Positions 42,453 to 51,507 of a stretch of DNA of 64,000 nucleotides are shown here, piece after piece. The notes below the pieces were generated by a model, which saw only the letters and a program-made list of their open reading frames with translations, ran no database searches and had not been told where the DNA came from. Each line of letters begins with the position of its first letter. Within the stretch, counting starts at the first letter, position 1. Both the position numbers and the translations under genes were made by a program. The DNA lies in contig JBDTKH010000005.1 in the NCBI GenBank assembly GCA_039935415.1, positions 4,581-68,580 of the forward strand, written 5' to 3'. This DNA is from Palsa-870 sp039935415 (lineage in GTDB: Bacteria; Chloroflexota; Dormibacteria; Dormibacterales; Dormibacteraceae).

Positions 42453-43585
42453 TGCGCAGGCGCGAGGCGCTTCGCCCCAACCGCCACGACGGTTAGCAGC
42501 ACCAGGCCGGCGAGCTCGCCGGCGATCACAGGTAGCGGCCCCCAGAACGGCATCCCTTCGACCGCGATGACAAGGGCGAGGATGAAAGGCGGCGCCCACG
42601 CGGGGGGCGCCGCCTGTTCCGCCCGCAGGTAGAGCCAGGCCGCCAGGCCGAGCATCGCGAGGTCATCGAGGTGGAGGTAAGGGCTGGCCACGAGACCGCC
42701 GACCAGCACAGGGATCAACACCCATTCGATCCCGCGGTGGCGCAGCCGGTAGGCGAGGACCAGCGACCAGAGCGCGATCGCGGCCTGGATCGCTCGCGCA
42801 ACCAGCAGGTTTCCAACCACTGGCGCCAGTGTGAGCTCGCGGTTGGTAGGGACACCGGCGGCAAAGTTCAACCTTGCCTCGTAGGTCGCGATGCCGTCGG
42901 GCCCGAGCGCGATCAGCGAAGCAATACCGAGCAGGCCGAGGGCGGCCACGCTTCCCCAGAACGCGCGCGTCCGGCCGCTCACCAGCAGGGCTGCGGGGAC
43001 GAGGAAGGCAAGCTGTGGTTTGAACGCGAGCGTGCCAAGAGCGAGGCCCGCCAGGAATGGGCGCTCCGCGAGCAGCAGGGCATAGCACCCGGCGACGCCG
43101 GCCGCCACGAACAGACCGGGCTGGCCGAGCTGAAGGCCGTAGATGACGGGCAGCCAGCCGAGCGCCGCGGCCAGGTGGATGAGGCGGATCCGGCCGCCGC
43201 CGGGTGCCGCCACGTACCAGGTCAGTCCGAGCGCGATCAGCAGGAGTGTGCTCCAGGCCCAGTACCCGACTGAATAAGGGATTGGCGCGAACGGCAGCGC
43301 CAACCACGCAAGCGGGGGAGGGCTGATGTATCGGGCCAGCTGGGCGATCTTGATCCCGGACCCGATGGCGTCGAGCTCCACCTGTTGAAGCTGCAGGTTG
43401 TAGATCGATGACCACCCATGGGCGAGCCCGATCCGGGCCGCTACGTAATAAAAGGTGAAGTCGTTGTGGAATTTGTCGGAGGCAAAGGCGAGCGCCCACT
43501 GGTACAGGTCGAACAAGGCGAACAGAGCCGCCGTCACCGCACCTGCCGCGACTCCGAGATTGCGCCGGCGCTGCGAGACGGCCAT
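42440..43585 (-). CDS. DUF2029/GT87-like membrane glycosyltransferase
   Basis: 381 residues with ten or so transmembrane helices. The early extracytoplasmic loop has FASDKFHNDFTFYYVAARIGLAHGWSSIYNLQLQ, containing the acidic DF(T)xYY pattern of GT-C/GT87 mannosyltransferases. Later segments such as LGTLAFKPQLAFLVPAALL match DUF2029. It would add a sugar from a polyprenyl-phosphate donor outside the membrane. It is monocistronic, convergent with the enoyl-CoA hydratase and divergent from the GNAT gene with 48 bp between. Confidence 0.83.
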   Translation of the reverse strand: MAVSQRRRNLGVAAGAVTAALFALFDLYQWALAFASDKFHNDFTFYYVAARIGLAHGWSSIYNLQLQQVELDAIGSGIKIAQLARYISPPPLAWLALPFAPIPYSVGYWAWSTLLLIALGLTWYVAAPGGGRIRLIHLAAALGWLPVIYGLQLGQPGLFVAAGVAGCYALLLAERPFLAGLALGTLAFKPQLAFLVPAALLVSGRTRAFWGSVAALGLLGIASLIALGPDGIATYEARLNFAAGVPTNRELTLAPVVGNLLVARAIQAAIALWSLVLAYRLRHRGIEWVLIPVLVGGLVASPYLHLDDLAMLGLAAWLYLRAEQAAPPAWAPPFILALVIAVEGMPFWGPLPVIAGELAGLVLLTVVAVGAKRLAPAHQVP

Positions 43586-43633
43586 GCACAGCGGATGTTA
43601 GGCCCCGGCGCGCTTCACTACCCTAGTAGCGGC

Positions 43634-44170
43634 ATGGCTTCGCCGAACTTCGAGCCTCGGGCCGTCGAGCTGACGGACGGCACCAAAGTGCGCGTGAGGC
43701 CGATCGCTCCCGAGGACGAGCAGCTGCTGCACGAGGCCGTGGCCGCGATGTCGGAGCGGACGGTCTACTTCAGGTTCTTCTCCCCGCTCAAGCGCCTGCC
43801 CGACGCGTTCGCTCACCGGTTGGCGGTAGTCGACTACAACGACCGCTTTGCGCTGGTCGCCACCTCACATAAGCCAACCGGCGGCGAGCGAATCGTTGGG
43901 GTGGCGCGGTACGACAGGGTTCCCGGCGCCGACGTCGCGGAGGTGGCCGTCGCCGTGGTCGACGAGTTCCAGCGCCGCGGTCTCGGAGGGGCGCTGCTGG
44001 CGATCCTCGCGCGTGTGGCGCGCGACCACGGCATCAGGACCTTCTCCCTGATCGTGCTGCCCGAGAACCAGCAGATGCTCGGGCTGCTCAAGAGGATGCG
44101 CTGGATCCACCAGGCCAAGCTGAGCGGCGGCGTCTACGAGATCAGCTTCGAGCTGCCGGACCTGGCCTAG
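43634..44170 (+). CDS. GNAT family N-acetyltransferase
   Basis: 178 residues of the GNAT fold. The CoA pyrophosphate loop is RRGLGGALLAIL (Q/RxxGxG/A) near residue 116, and the N-terminus VRPIAPEDEQLLHEAVAAMSERTVYFRFF is the common start of GNAT domains found in Pat-type lysine acetyltransferases. Here the domain stands alone without the large acyl-CoA synthetase-like part. ATG 43634 is used; the longer frame from 43418 shadows the neighbouring gene. The substrate is unknown. Confidence 0.87.
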   Translation: MASPNFEPRAVELTDGTKVRVRPIAPEDEQLLHEAVAAMSERTVYFRFFSPLKRLPDAFAHRLAVVDYNDRFALVATSHKPTGGERIVGVARYDRVPGADVAEVAVAVVDEFQRRGLGGALLAILARVARDHGIRTFSLIVLPENQQMLGLLKRMRWIHQAKLSGGVYEISFELPDLA

Positions 44171-44790
44171 AACCGCTCCACCGCGAGGCGCGCGCCGAAC
44201 CCCAACAGCACGACACCCGTGACGCGCTCCATCCACTGGCGCACGCGCGGTGCGGTGATGAAATCGCGGATGCGCGTGACCAGCAGGCCGTAGGCGTTCA
44301 TCCAGGTCCAGCCGATCGCGGCGAAGATCAGCCCGAGCAGCAAAAGGCGGAAGAACAGCGGCTGGCCGGCCGCCACAAACTGCGGAAGGAACGTGACGAA
44401 GAAAACGCCCAGCTTCGGATTGGAGATGGCGGAAAGAAAGCCCTGCCGGAAGATCGCGTGGGCGGGCGCCGGTGGTGGCGCCGTGGCAAACAGGTCGGCG
44501 GGGCGGCGGCGCGACGCGATCAGGGTCCGCACCCCAAGGTATGCGAGGTAGGCGGCCCCGACCAGCTTCAACACAAACAGCGCCTCGCCCGACGCGCGGA
44601 GCACCGCTGACAGGCCGACCGCGGTCGCTATGACCCAGCACGCGAGCGCGACCGCTATCCCCGTTGTAGTCAGGAACACGCCACGCCGGCCGTGCGCGAG
44701 GGCGTTGCGCGTGACCACGGCCATGTCGGGCCCGGGCGTGACGGCGAGCAGCAGCGAGACGGCGACGAAGGCGAGAAGTTCCCTGTCCAA
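44167..44790 (-). CDS. LysE/RhtB-family amino acid exporter
   Basis: 207 residues with six transmembrane helices. The signature TPGPDMAVVTRNAL near residue 20 and FLSAISNPKLGVFFVTFLPQF near residue 118 are typical of LysE/RhtB exporters. The start TTG 44790 is set by the family's N-terminus. It probably exports an amino acid or homoserine-lactone-like solute. It is the last gene of the long minus-strand run that begins at fumC, and its tail overlaps the GNAT gene by 4 bp. Confidence 0.9.
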   Translation of the reverse strand: MDRELLAFVAVSLLLAVTPGPDMAVVTRNALAHGRRGVFLTTTGIAVALACWVIATAVGLSAVLRASGEALFVLKLVGAAYLAYLGVRTLIASRRRPADLFATAPPPAPAHAIFRQGFLSAISNPKLGVFFVTFLPQFVAAGQPLFFRLLLLGLIFAAIGWTWMNAYGLLVTRIRDFITAPRVRQWMERVTGVVLLGFGARLAVERF

Positions 44791-44801
44791 GCTAACTCCG
44801 C

Positions 44802-45578
44802 CTAGCCCCAGCGAAATTCCGTGCACAGGTAGTCGAATTGCTGCGCTTCCGGGATCCCGTGTGGCGAGCTCTTGGGGTCCGCCGGGTCGGCGGCGAAGAT
44901 CACCACAGTCACGCCACCACGGGTGGCTGCGGTGACCGCGAACCGCACCTGCGCCGACGTCGAGTTCGCCCCGATCAAATTCGCCGAGTAGACCGCGCCG
45001 AGGCCGTCCTGGTCTCCGATGTGCGCGCCTTTCAGGTCCGACACCTGGACCACGTCCTGCCACTGCGCGCTGGGCAGCGATGCCACCGCCGCCTGCAGCA
45101 CCTGGTCCAGCGGCTGGCCGCTCTCCGTGCCGGTCACCTGGACCAGGCCGATCTTGGTGCCGAGCGCGATCCCGCTCGCGTCCTGGCTGCGCACCGTCCA
45201 GCTGGAGCTGTAGTCGACCTCGAACTTATAGGCCGAGCTTCGATACGTGCTGGACTCTGGCAGCGGCGTGAGGATCTTCGGGGCGCAGTTGACAGTGCAC
45301 GTGGAATGGTTGCCGCCGAGCACATGTGATACGGCGAACATGCTCACCACGACGGTGACGATGGCCAGGATCACGAGCATCCCGCCGGCCACGGCGCCCT
45401 GCGACAACTTGAACTGACCGACCGTGGGATACGTCGCGCGGTGGGCCACTGGGTAGCTGTAGACGGCCGTGGCTGCCACCGCCTGCGCGCCCTGGGGCGT
45501 GCCGCACCGCCCGCAGAAGGCCGCACCCGGGGCGAGCTGCGCCCCGCACCGCCCGCAGAAGCGGACCTGCGCAGCCAC
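44802..45578 (-). CDS. Zinc-ribbon membrane protein with exported domain
   Basis: 258 residues from GTG 45578. An N-terminal double-Cys zinc ribbon (FCGRCGAQLAPGAAFCGRCG) is cytoplasmic. One membrane helix lies at about 62-85 (AGGMLVILAIVTVVVSMFAVSHV), and the rest (about 90-258) is a polar extracytoplasmic domain, PsbP-like in its order (YKFEVDYSSSWTV...). It starts 2 bp after the previous zinc-ribbon protein, so the two are co-translated. Role unknown; it may link an internal metal or redox signal to an outside domain. Confidence 0.75.
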   Translation of the reverse strand: MAAQVRFCGRCGAQLAPGAAFCGRCGTPQGAQAVAATAVYSYPVAHRATYPTVGQFKLSQGAVAGGMLVILAIVTVVVSMFAVSHVLGGNHSTCTVNCAPKILTPLPESSTYRSSAYKFEVDYSSSWTVRSQDASGIALGTKIGLVQVTGTESGQPLDQVLQAAVASLPSAQWQDVVQVSDLKGAHIGDQDGLGAVYSANLIGANSTSAQVRFAVTAATRGGVTVVIFAADPADPKSSPHGIPEAQQFDYLCTEFRWG

Positions 45579-45580
45579 CG

Positions 45581-46771
45581 TTATGCGACGCCGCCCACGC
45601 GCGGCCGTCCTTGTTTGGATGCCGCGGCACGCGCGGCGCCGCACGATGGGCAGAAGGCCATTGTCGGCACCACCCGGTGGCACTCAGGGCATGGCGCGTC
45701 AGGACCGATCGCATGCTCTGCGCCCTCGACCAGCAACGCCTGGTGGATGACGAGTCGCACGAACAGTAGAAGCGCCACGGTGGCGATCGCCAGGATGACG
45801 ACCTCGCTGACGAGGTCGAGCACCTCGAAGGCGATCATGGCGAGCGCGACCTGGGTGCCGAACGCGACGATCACCGCGACCAGGATGCTCGAGGTCCATT
45901 GCCGACCCGCGCGGCGGCGGTCGTACCGGTGCAGCCACACGGCGGCGGTCACGAGCGCGGTGGTGCTCGCGTTGACCAGCGATACCAGCAGTCCCGCGCG
46001 CGTCAACCGCAGCGACCAGTCGAGCGTCGGGCCGCTCCCGACCAGCGGTCCTCCTATGAGGGGCCAGAACGACACGAGAGTGCTCGTCAGCGTGAACCCG
46101 AGCGCGGACGCGGCGCCGAAGGTCAGCCCATCCAGCGGCTCCCGAAAACGGCGTCTGAACAGGTAAAGGAAGAGTGGACCGGCCAGCATCAGCGCCTGGC
46201 TCACGATCGGGATCGCCACGCCGGCCAGGACGAATGCGTTCTCGCGATCGCCCGTCAGGTTGAGCTGCGAGACGGCCCCGCCTGAAAACGAGGAGAACAG
46301 GTAGCCGAAGACCGCGCCCGCGGCCATCGTTGCACCGATCACCAGCCATGGCTCGCTCTCGTAGACCTCGACCTCGTAGAGGTAGAGGAGGTACACGACC
46401 GGCAGCACGAGGGTGGCCGCGATCGTCGCCGGGGCGAAGAGGTGAAGGGCGGCAAGGACCAGCACCGCGGCACCGCCGGCGATCAGCGCCCATCGAAACG
46501 GCCCTCCGCGGCGGCGCGGCAGGTGGGGAAAGAGCGTGCTGATGATTGAGAGGTGCGCGACATGCTCCGAGGGCACCGCGGCGAACGCGTGCCGGCGCGA
46601 CGGGCTGGCGGTGGTGAGGTGCGCGCCACAGTGCCCGCAGAACTCTCCCGCCGGCACCGCCCGCTCGCAATGCGGACACGTGACGAGCGGCGGCCCCTCG
46701 AGCGTCCGCGCCCCAGTCTCACCAGCGCGCCGTCCGGGGCCTTGCCTGCGGTCGGGGCCGCCATCTTTCAC
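45581..46771 (-). CDS. PrsW-like membrane protein with zinc ribbons at both ends
   Basis: 396 residues from GTG 46771, which overlaps the S53 peptidase stop (GTGA). A zinc ribbon (CPHCERAVPAGEFCGHCG) is near residue 35, and a second one (CPECHRVVPTMAFCPSCG) sits near the C-terminus (about 355-375). Between them are about eight transmembrane helices including EPLDGLTFGAASALGFT, which matches the PrsW glutamic-type intramembrane protease core. However, where PrsW has EExxK the sequence reads SQALML, and the later EN pair is replaced by TS, so the protease site looks lost. A signalling or scaffold role is inference. Confidence 0.72.
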   Translation of the reverse strand: MKDGGPDRRQGPGRRAGETGARTLEGPPLVTCPHCERAVPAGEFCGHCGAHLTTASPSRRHAFAAVPSEHVAHLSIISTLFPHLPRRRGGPFRWALIAGGAAVLVLAALHLFAPATIAATLVLPVVYLLYLYEVEVYESEPWLVIGATMAAGAVFGYLFSSFSGGAVSQLNLTGDRENAFVLAGVAIPIVSQALMLAGPLFLYLFRRRFREPLDGLTFGAASALGFTLTSTLVSFWPLIGGPLVGSGPTLDWSLRLTRAGLLVSLVNASTTALVTAAVWLHRYDRRRAGRQWTSSILVAVIVAFGTQVALAMIAFEVLDLVSEVVILAIATVALLLFVRLVIHQALLVEGAEHAIGPDAPCPECHRVVPTMAFCPSCGAARAAASKQGRPRVGGVA

Positions 46772-48426
46772 GCCCCCCCACCTTTTATGTAGGTGACCCA
46801 CGCCGCATCGAGTGCTACACCGTCCATGCTGCCCCAGCCCGTCGCGAAGTCCCACCCGGTGCCAGCGTCGTAAACGAGGTTGTTGCCACCGGTCACATCG
46901 TGAAACGGCTTGGCCGGAAGCTTGGCCTCGTTCTGTCCCATCCAGTACAGCGCCGGGTTGGCGAAGCCCACCTCGTGCAGTCCCTTCTTGACCAGGTCCT
47001 GGTTGATCAGCGCCACGGTGGCTGCCCACAGTGGAGTCGAGGCCGACGTGCCTCCTGCCTGGCCCTCTCGCCCGCCGAAGACTATGTGAAAGCCACTCGA
47101 TGGATCCGCGTCCGCGGCAACGTCCGGCACCTGGCGCAATCCATGACCGGCGGCCGCGCCGATCGGCTTCTGGTAATCGGGCAGCGGGTAGAACTGGCTC
47201 GCCCCTCCGCCGGTGCCGCTCTCATCGATCGGGCTGCCCCACGCCGTCTCCTTGAAGTAGATGCCCTGTTGCGATTCGAAAACCGTGGTGCCACCCACCG
47301 CGGTCACCGTCGGCAGGGTCGAAGGGAAGCTGCCGGCGGGGGCCTGGTCCTCGCCACAGGTGTACGCGCCGTTGTCGCCGGTCGCGACGAAATGCGACAT
47401 GCCCACCGCGACGGCTCGGTCCTCGATGCTTGCGTATGCATTGCGATGCCCGTCCGAGGTGTCGGGCTCGCATGCGCCCAGGCTCTCGGAAATGATCGAT
47501 CCGAGGTGGTCCGTGACCATCTGGTCGAAGGCGCGATCGCCGTGACCGAAGTCCGCCGCGGAGAGGTAGATGACGAGCTTCGCGTTTGGGGCGACCTCGT
47601 GGATGATCTCGAGATCGAGTGCGGTCTCGCCTTGCGGCTTTCCCGGAACGCCCCAGCTCGGGTCGCGTTTGACCACGAGCAGCGGGTCGTACGGCGGAAG
47701 GTTGTATTCGCTTGCGAACTTGTTCAGGTCGTTGAGGTTGGGCAGGTCGTCGATCTCGGGAAGGACGATCGTCTGGCCGGTGCCATCGAGGCCGGCATCG
47801 CGCAGCGGTTTCAGGTTGTAGTAAGCGAGGACGTCGTTCGGTGTGAGCCCGCCGGGCCGCACGGCGAACGTGCGCGCCCGCCGGTAGTTGTCCAGCCCGC
47901 TCACGCTGCTCGCCACCACGGCAAGGGTGAGCGGCAGGTGAGGTTCGTCCAGCGACGCATAGAAGGTCGTGCCATCCGCCAACCGGTAGCTCTCGATGTC
48001 GATACCGAGCAGCGTGGCGGCAACCGGCGCAGATCCGTCGGCGGCGATCAAGCTCGAGCCCGGGCGCCACGAGGCGTGAAATCCAGCCTGGTCGAGCGCA
48101 TTCACCGCACCCTGTACCTGCGCGGGGTCGAGCCCGAACTCCGCGGCATATTCGGCGGGGGTCACGGTCTTTCCGGCGGCGATCAATGCCGCCAGCCGGT
48201 CGGCCTGGCGAACCTTGAGCCCGAAGCTCAGCGACACGGTGGTGGCGCCGTCCGCCGGTCCGAGGTGCACGGCATCGCGGATCGCGACAGCGAGCGTGGG
48301 CGGCGGTGGGGCAGGCGCGACGCTGGGCGCCGGCGCAGATGTGGGCCGAGTCGAGGCCGGCTGGGCGCCGTTCACGCACGCCGCGAGGGCCAGGGCGCAA
48401 GCCAGCAAAGCGGCGGCGGTTTTCAA
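46768..48426 (-). CDS. S53 sedolisin-family peptidase, lipoprotein
   Basis: 552 residues. TTG 48426 starts a signal with lipobox ALAACVN, so the mature enzyme is membrane-anchored outside. A propeptide covers about 30-200. The mature S53 domain shows the Glu and Asp of the triad in GETALDLEIIHEVAPNAK (about residue 270), the oxyanion Asp in HFVATGDNGAY, and the catalytic Ser in QAGGTSASTPLWAA. The C-terminal calcium site is DVTGG...AGTGWDFATGWGS. These are acid serine-carboxyl peptidases. It lies in an operon with zinc-ribbon membrane proteins and a GNAT, a neighbourhood I cannot match to a known system. Confidence 0.93.
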   Translation of the reverse strand: MKTAAALLACALALAACVNGAQPASTRPTSAPAPSVAPAPPPPTLAVAIRDAVHLGPADGATTVSLSFGLKVRQADRLAALIAAGKTVTPAEYAAEFGLDPAQVQGAVNALDQAGFHASWRPGSSLIAADGSAPVAATLLGIDIESYRLADGTTFYASLDEPHLPLTLAVVASSVSGLDNYRRARTFAVRPGGLTPNDVLAYYNLKPLRDAGLDGTGQTIVLPEIDDLPNLNDLNKFASEYNLPPYDPLLVVKRDPSWGVPGKPQGETALDLEIIHEVAPNAKLVIYLSAADFGHGDRAFDQMVTDHLGSIISESLGACEPDTSDGHRNAYASIEDRAVAVGMSHFVATGDNGAYTCGEDQAPAGSFPSTLPTVTAVGGTTVFESQQGIYFKETAWGSPIDESGTGGGASQFYPLPDYQKPIGAAAGHGLRQVPDVAADADPSSGFHIVFGGREGQAGGTSASTPLWAATVALINQDLVKKGLHEVGFANPALYWMGQNEAKLPAKPFHDVTGGNNLVYDAGTGWDFATGWGSMDGVALDAAWVTYIKGGGA

Positions 48427-49313
48427 GGGTGCCTAGCTTCCCAGACCTCAGCCCGGAAAGCCAACTCAAAACCAAGCTTCTCATAGGCCTCGAAAGCCTG
48501 TGTTTGATTCCAGCCGTCGACATACAGCGAGGCGTGTCGGGAGCCGGCGCCTCGGAGCCGGATCAGCGTTTCTGCCACCAGCCAGGTGGCGAGGCCGCGT
48601 CGCCGGTGCTCTGGCACGGTTCCCACGGAGCTGACAATACCGACGGGCTGCGGGCGAGCATCCTCCTCGTAGGTCTCCAGCTGGGAGAGCGTGATCGCGG
48701 CAGGCTCGCCGCTGGCGGTGACCGCCATCAGGGTGAGCTCCGGCGGCTTGCCCGTCATCAGCTCATCCTCGGTCCTCGGCGAAAAGCGCCAGTGGTCGGC
48801 GAATGACCTGTTGTGCATGTCCGCCCAGGGGCCGGGCGCGCTTGAACCGTCGACAAGCCGGTAGCCCTGCACCGGCATGGGCTCTGAAAGCAAGCCGTCG
48901 AGGCCGCGGTCCATCCGCCACCAGGGCCGGACCATCTCCAGGCCCAGCTCGCCAAGCTCGCGGCCGTGGCCCGGACCGACCCAGACCTGCGTCGCACTGG
49001 CGCCTGCGGCGTGGGAAAGCTGGAGGCCCCAGTTCACCAGCTCGCGCATCACCCCGTCGGAGTCATGCCCTGTCGCGGCCGGATCGACCCGAGCGACGGT
49101 GCCCTCGGGCGCCGAGCGGCTCGATACGAGGACCGCGCCGGCCAGCGACCCGGTGCGGCTGTCGACGAACCGCGACCTCGCGGCCCAATCGAACAGTGAG
49201 AGCAGCCCGTTCAGCTGAGCTTCGCGCGGCACGCTGTCTCGCGTCCCGGCCCGCACCTCCGTGCGCCATAGCTCGACCAGCGCTGGGAGGTCGGCCGCTC
49301 GCCCGGGCCTCAT
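48423..49313 (-). CDS. Tandem GNAT acetyltransferase, mycothiol synthase-like
   Basis: 296 residues, about twice a single GNAT domain. The C-terminal domain has the CoA loop VPEHRRRGLATWLVAETLIRL near residue 230 and YVDGWNQTQAFEAYEKLGFELAFRAEVWE, very like the C-terminal half of mycothiol synthase MshD. The N-terminal half is a degenerate GNAT. ATG 49313 is the family start; the longer frame to 49418 is basic and not conserved-looking. Its stop overlaps the peptidase TTG (TTGA). True MshD activity is not shown, since no other mycothiol gene is in the window. Confidence 0.78.
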   Translation of the reverse strand: MRPGRAADLPALVELWRTEVRAGTRDSVPREAQLNGLLSLFDWAARSRFVDSRTGSLAGAVLVSSRSAPEGTVARVDPAATGHDSDGVMRELVNWGLQLSHAAGASATQVWVGPGHGRELGELGLEMVRPWWRMDRGLDGLLSEPMPVQGYRLVDGSSAPGPWADMHNRSFADHWRFSPRTEDELMTGKPPELTLMAVTASGEPAAITLSQLETYEEDARPQPVGIVSSVGTVPEHRRRGLATWLVAETLIRLRGAGSRHASLYVDGWNQTQAFEAYEKLGFELAFRAEVWEARHP

Positions 49314-49329
49314 GCGGCCCGGTGGGTTC

Positions 49330-50703
49330 CTATGCCGTTGCCCGTGCCACGACCTCGTGCACCTCCGGCAGCGCGCGCCGGATCTGTTCCTCCAGCTCGG
49401 TTTCGATGCGGTGCGCATCCTCGATGCTGATGTCGCCGGCGACCTCGGCCACCACGTGCGCGTGGATTCGCTGGTGCCGGTCGCTCAGCTCGACGTCGAC
49501 TGACCGCAAGACCTCCGGGTGCGACGCGACGATCTCGCTCATGCGCGCGGCAAGCTGCGCGCGCCGCTCGGTCACGTCTTCACCGCGCACCACGTGCGGT
49601 TCCATCGGCTCCAGGTGGATGTCGACCCGGGTCGCTTCCGGCAGCTCCACACGCAGCGCGCTCTCCAGCGTCGCGATCGCGCGTGACGCCGTCGCGAGGG
49701 TCATGTCGCCGGGAAGCTTCGCGTGCATCGTCAGATGTAAGGACCCGTCCGCCTCGCGTTCGACCGTGACGTTGTGCAGGTCGCGGACTCCGCCGTTGCG
49801 CGCCGCGGCTGCGTGGATCCTTTCCACGAAGTCACCCTGTCGCTCCTGTCCCTCGACGAACACCGAAAGGTCGAGAGTGGGCAGCACCGCGTGAGCCTTT
49901 TGCTTCACCTCGTCGGCAAGCGCGCCGGCCGCTTCGAGCGACAGCATCCGCGCGGTCGCGACGCTCGCGTCGCCGATCAGGTTCGGTCCAGAGCGCCGCA
50001 CGCGCACGGCGCGCACCTCGCGGACTCCAGGCACCTCCTGGATGGCCGATCGCAGCTGCCTCTCGGCGCCCGCCGCAGCGCGGTCGATAAGGATGTCGCC
50101 CGAGTTCCACGCCAGCTGACCGGCAGCCCGCGCGATGATGACCGCGACGAGCAGCGCGGCGACCGAGTCCGCCCAGGCGAATCCGAACCGCACGCCGGCG
50201 AGTCCGACGAGCACGCCGGCCGTGGCGAGCACATCAGACAGCCGGTTGGTGGAGTCGGCGAGCAGGGCCTCGCTCGAGGCCAGGATGCCGACCCTGCGGA
50301 GGATGCCCGCTCGTCCCGCCTCGATCAGCAACGTCGCGATCAGCAGGGCGAACGCGTAGCCGGCCGGGTCAACCGTGGCGCCGCCGGTCAGCAGGCGCCG
50401 GGCCGCCTCGTAGGCGATGCCGACCGCGGTGATCAAAAGGAGCACGCCCTCCGCGAACGCGGCGAGGTTCTCGGTGCGGCCGTGCCCATAGGGGTGCTCC
50501 TTGTCGGCGGGCTTGCGCGCCGTGCGCACCGCGAACAGGGTGAACATGCTGGCGGCCAGGTCGAGGATCGAGTGGACCGCCTCGCTGAGGATGCCGAGGC
50601 TCCCGGTCAGCAGCCCGACCACGAGCTTGGCCACGACCAGGACTACCCCGACCATCACCGAGGCCAGCGCGACGAGCTCCGGCCGGCGACCGAGCATCTT
50701 CAC
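49330..50703 (-). CDS. Cation diffusion facilitator with extended C-terminal domain
   Basis: 457 residues, longer than the usual 300. Six transmembrane helices lie in the first 210 residues. The metal-site pair is HSILD in helix 2 and DSTNRLSD in helix 5, where the usual second HxxxD reads NxxxD, so metal choice may differ from Zn. The C-terminal part (about 215-457) holds two ferredoxin-like CDF dimerisation domains in tandem instead of one. It exports divalent metal by proton exchange. It is followed by the GNAT after 16 bp. Confidence 0.88.
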   Translation of the reverse strand: MKMLGRRPELVALASVMVGVVLVVAKLVVGLLTGSLGILSEAVHSILDLAASMFTLFAVRTARKPADKEHPYGHGRTENLAAFAEGVLLLITAVGIAYEAARRLLTGGATVDPAGYAFALLIATLLIEAGRAGILRRVGILASSEALLADSTNRLSDVLATAGVLVGLAGVRFGFAWADSVAALLVAVIIARAAGQLAWNSGDILIDRAAAGAERQLRSAIQEVPGVREVRAVRVRRSGPNLIGDASVATARMLSLEAAGALADEVKQKAHAVLPTLDLSVFVEGQERQGDFVERIHAAAARNGGVRDLHNVTVEREADGSLHLTMHAKLPGDMTLATASRAIATLESALRVELPEATRVDIHLEPMEPHVVRGEDVTERRAQLAARMSEIVASHPEVLRSVDVELSDRHQRIHAHVVAEVAGDISIEDAHRIETELEEQIRRALPEVHEVVARATA

Positions 50704-50730
50704 GTCTCGAACTCTAGCGGCGAGCCGGTG

Positions 50731-51498
50731 TCACTTTCGTTGCCGGCGCTGCCTCTCCATCTTCTCAACCGCGCTCCAGTGCGCGGGGTCCGTCCACGTG
50801 CGGGCGAAGGCCGCGATGGTCGCGTCAGCAAGGTCCGGGTTGTGGTGCGGATGCACCGCGCCAACCGACCGCTTGATGCCGGCGACTGCGGCCGGCGGTG
50901 CGGCCGCGATCGCGTGCACGAGCTCGGCCAGCCGCTCCTCGAACCGCTCGCTCGGCACCACCTCTTCCACCAACCCGAAGCGGAGAGCGTCCTCGGCGCC
51001 CAGCGTTTGACCGCCCAGCAGCAGGTATAGGGCCCGGCCTCGACCGACGAGCGCCGCCCCGCGTTCCGACGCGCCCCACGCGGGCATGAGGCCCAGCTTC
51101 ACCTGGGGGAAGCCGATCCTTGCGTGTGCAGCGGCGATCCTGAAGTCGCAGGCGATCGCCAGCTCGGCGCCGCCTCCGAGGGCATCGCCGTTCAGCCCGG
51201 CGATGACGGGTATGTCGAGCTTGGGCAGCCGGTCAAGCGTCGCGCGCATGCGGCGCGCCATCGCGACGGCCTCGGCCTCCGAGCGCATGTGCTCGAGCTC
51301 CTTCAGGTCGCCGCCGGCGCAGAAGGCCTGCGTCCCGGTGCCGCGAATGACAATCACGCGGGCCCGGCCGTCCTGGACGGAGTCGAGCGCCTGGTCCAGC
51401 TCGGCCATCGTCTGCAGGGCGAGGGCGTTGCGCGAACCGGGCCGGTTTATGGAAAGCGTCGCGACGCCCTCGTCGACCTCGAGCAGGAGGTCGCGCAT
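50731..51498 (-). CDS. Enoyl-CoA hydratase/isomerase family protein
   Basis: 255 residues of the crotonase family. The segments VIVIRGTGTQAFCAGGDLKEL (oxyanion hole, near residue 60) and GLNGDALGGGAELAIACDFRIAA (near residue 105) are conserved, and GFPQVKLGLMPAWGASERGAALVG is the acyl-binding region. Cytoplasmic. It lies 9 bp after fumC and 27 bp before the cation exporter in the same run. The exact substrate is not predictable. Confidence 0.9.
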   Translation of the reverse strand: MRDLLLEVDEGVATLSINRPGSRNALALQTMAELDQALDSVQDGRARVIVIRGTGTQAFCAGGDLKELEHMRSEAEAVAMARRMRATLDRLPKLDIPVIAGLNGDALGGGAELAIACDFRIAAAHARIGFPQVKLGLMPAWGASERGAALVGRGRALYLLLGGQTLGAEDALRFGLVEEVVPSERFEERLAELVHAIAAAPPAAVAGIKRSVGAVHPHHNPDLADATIAAFARTWTDPAHWSAVEKMERQRRQRK

Positions 51499-51507
51499 GG
51501 ATGGCGG

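Noticed and set aside
46900..48486. Long plus-strand open frame opposite the S53 peptidase gene
   Set aside because: It is a GC-bias shadow; the minus-strand frame has a signal peptide and all S53 catalytic motifs.
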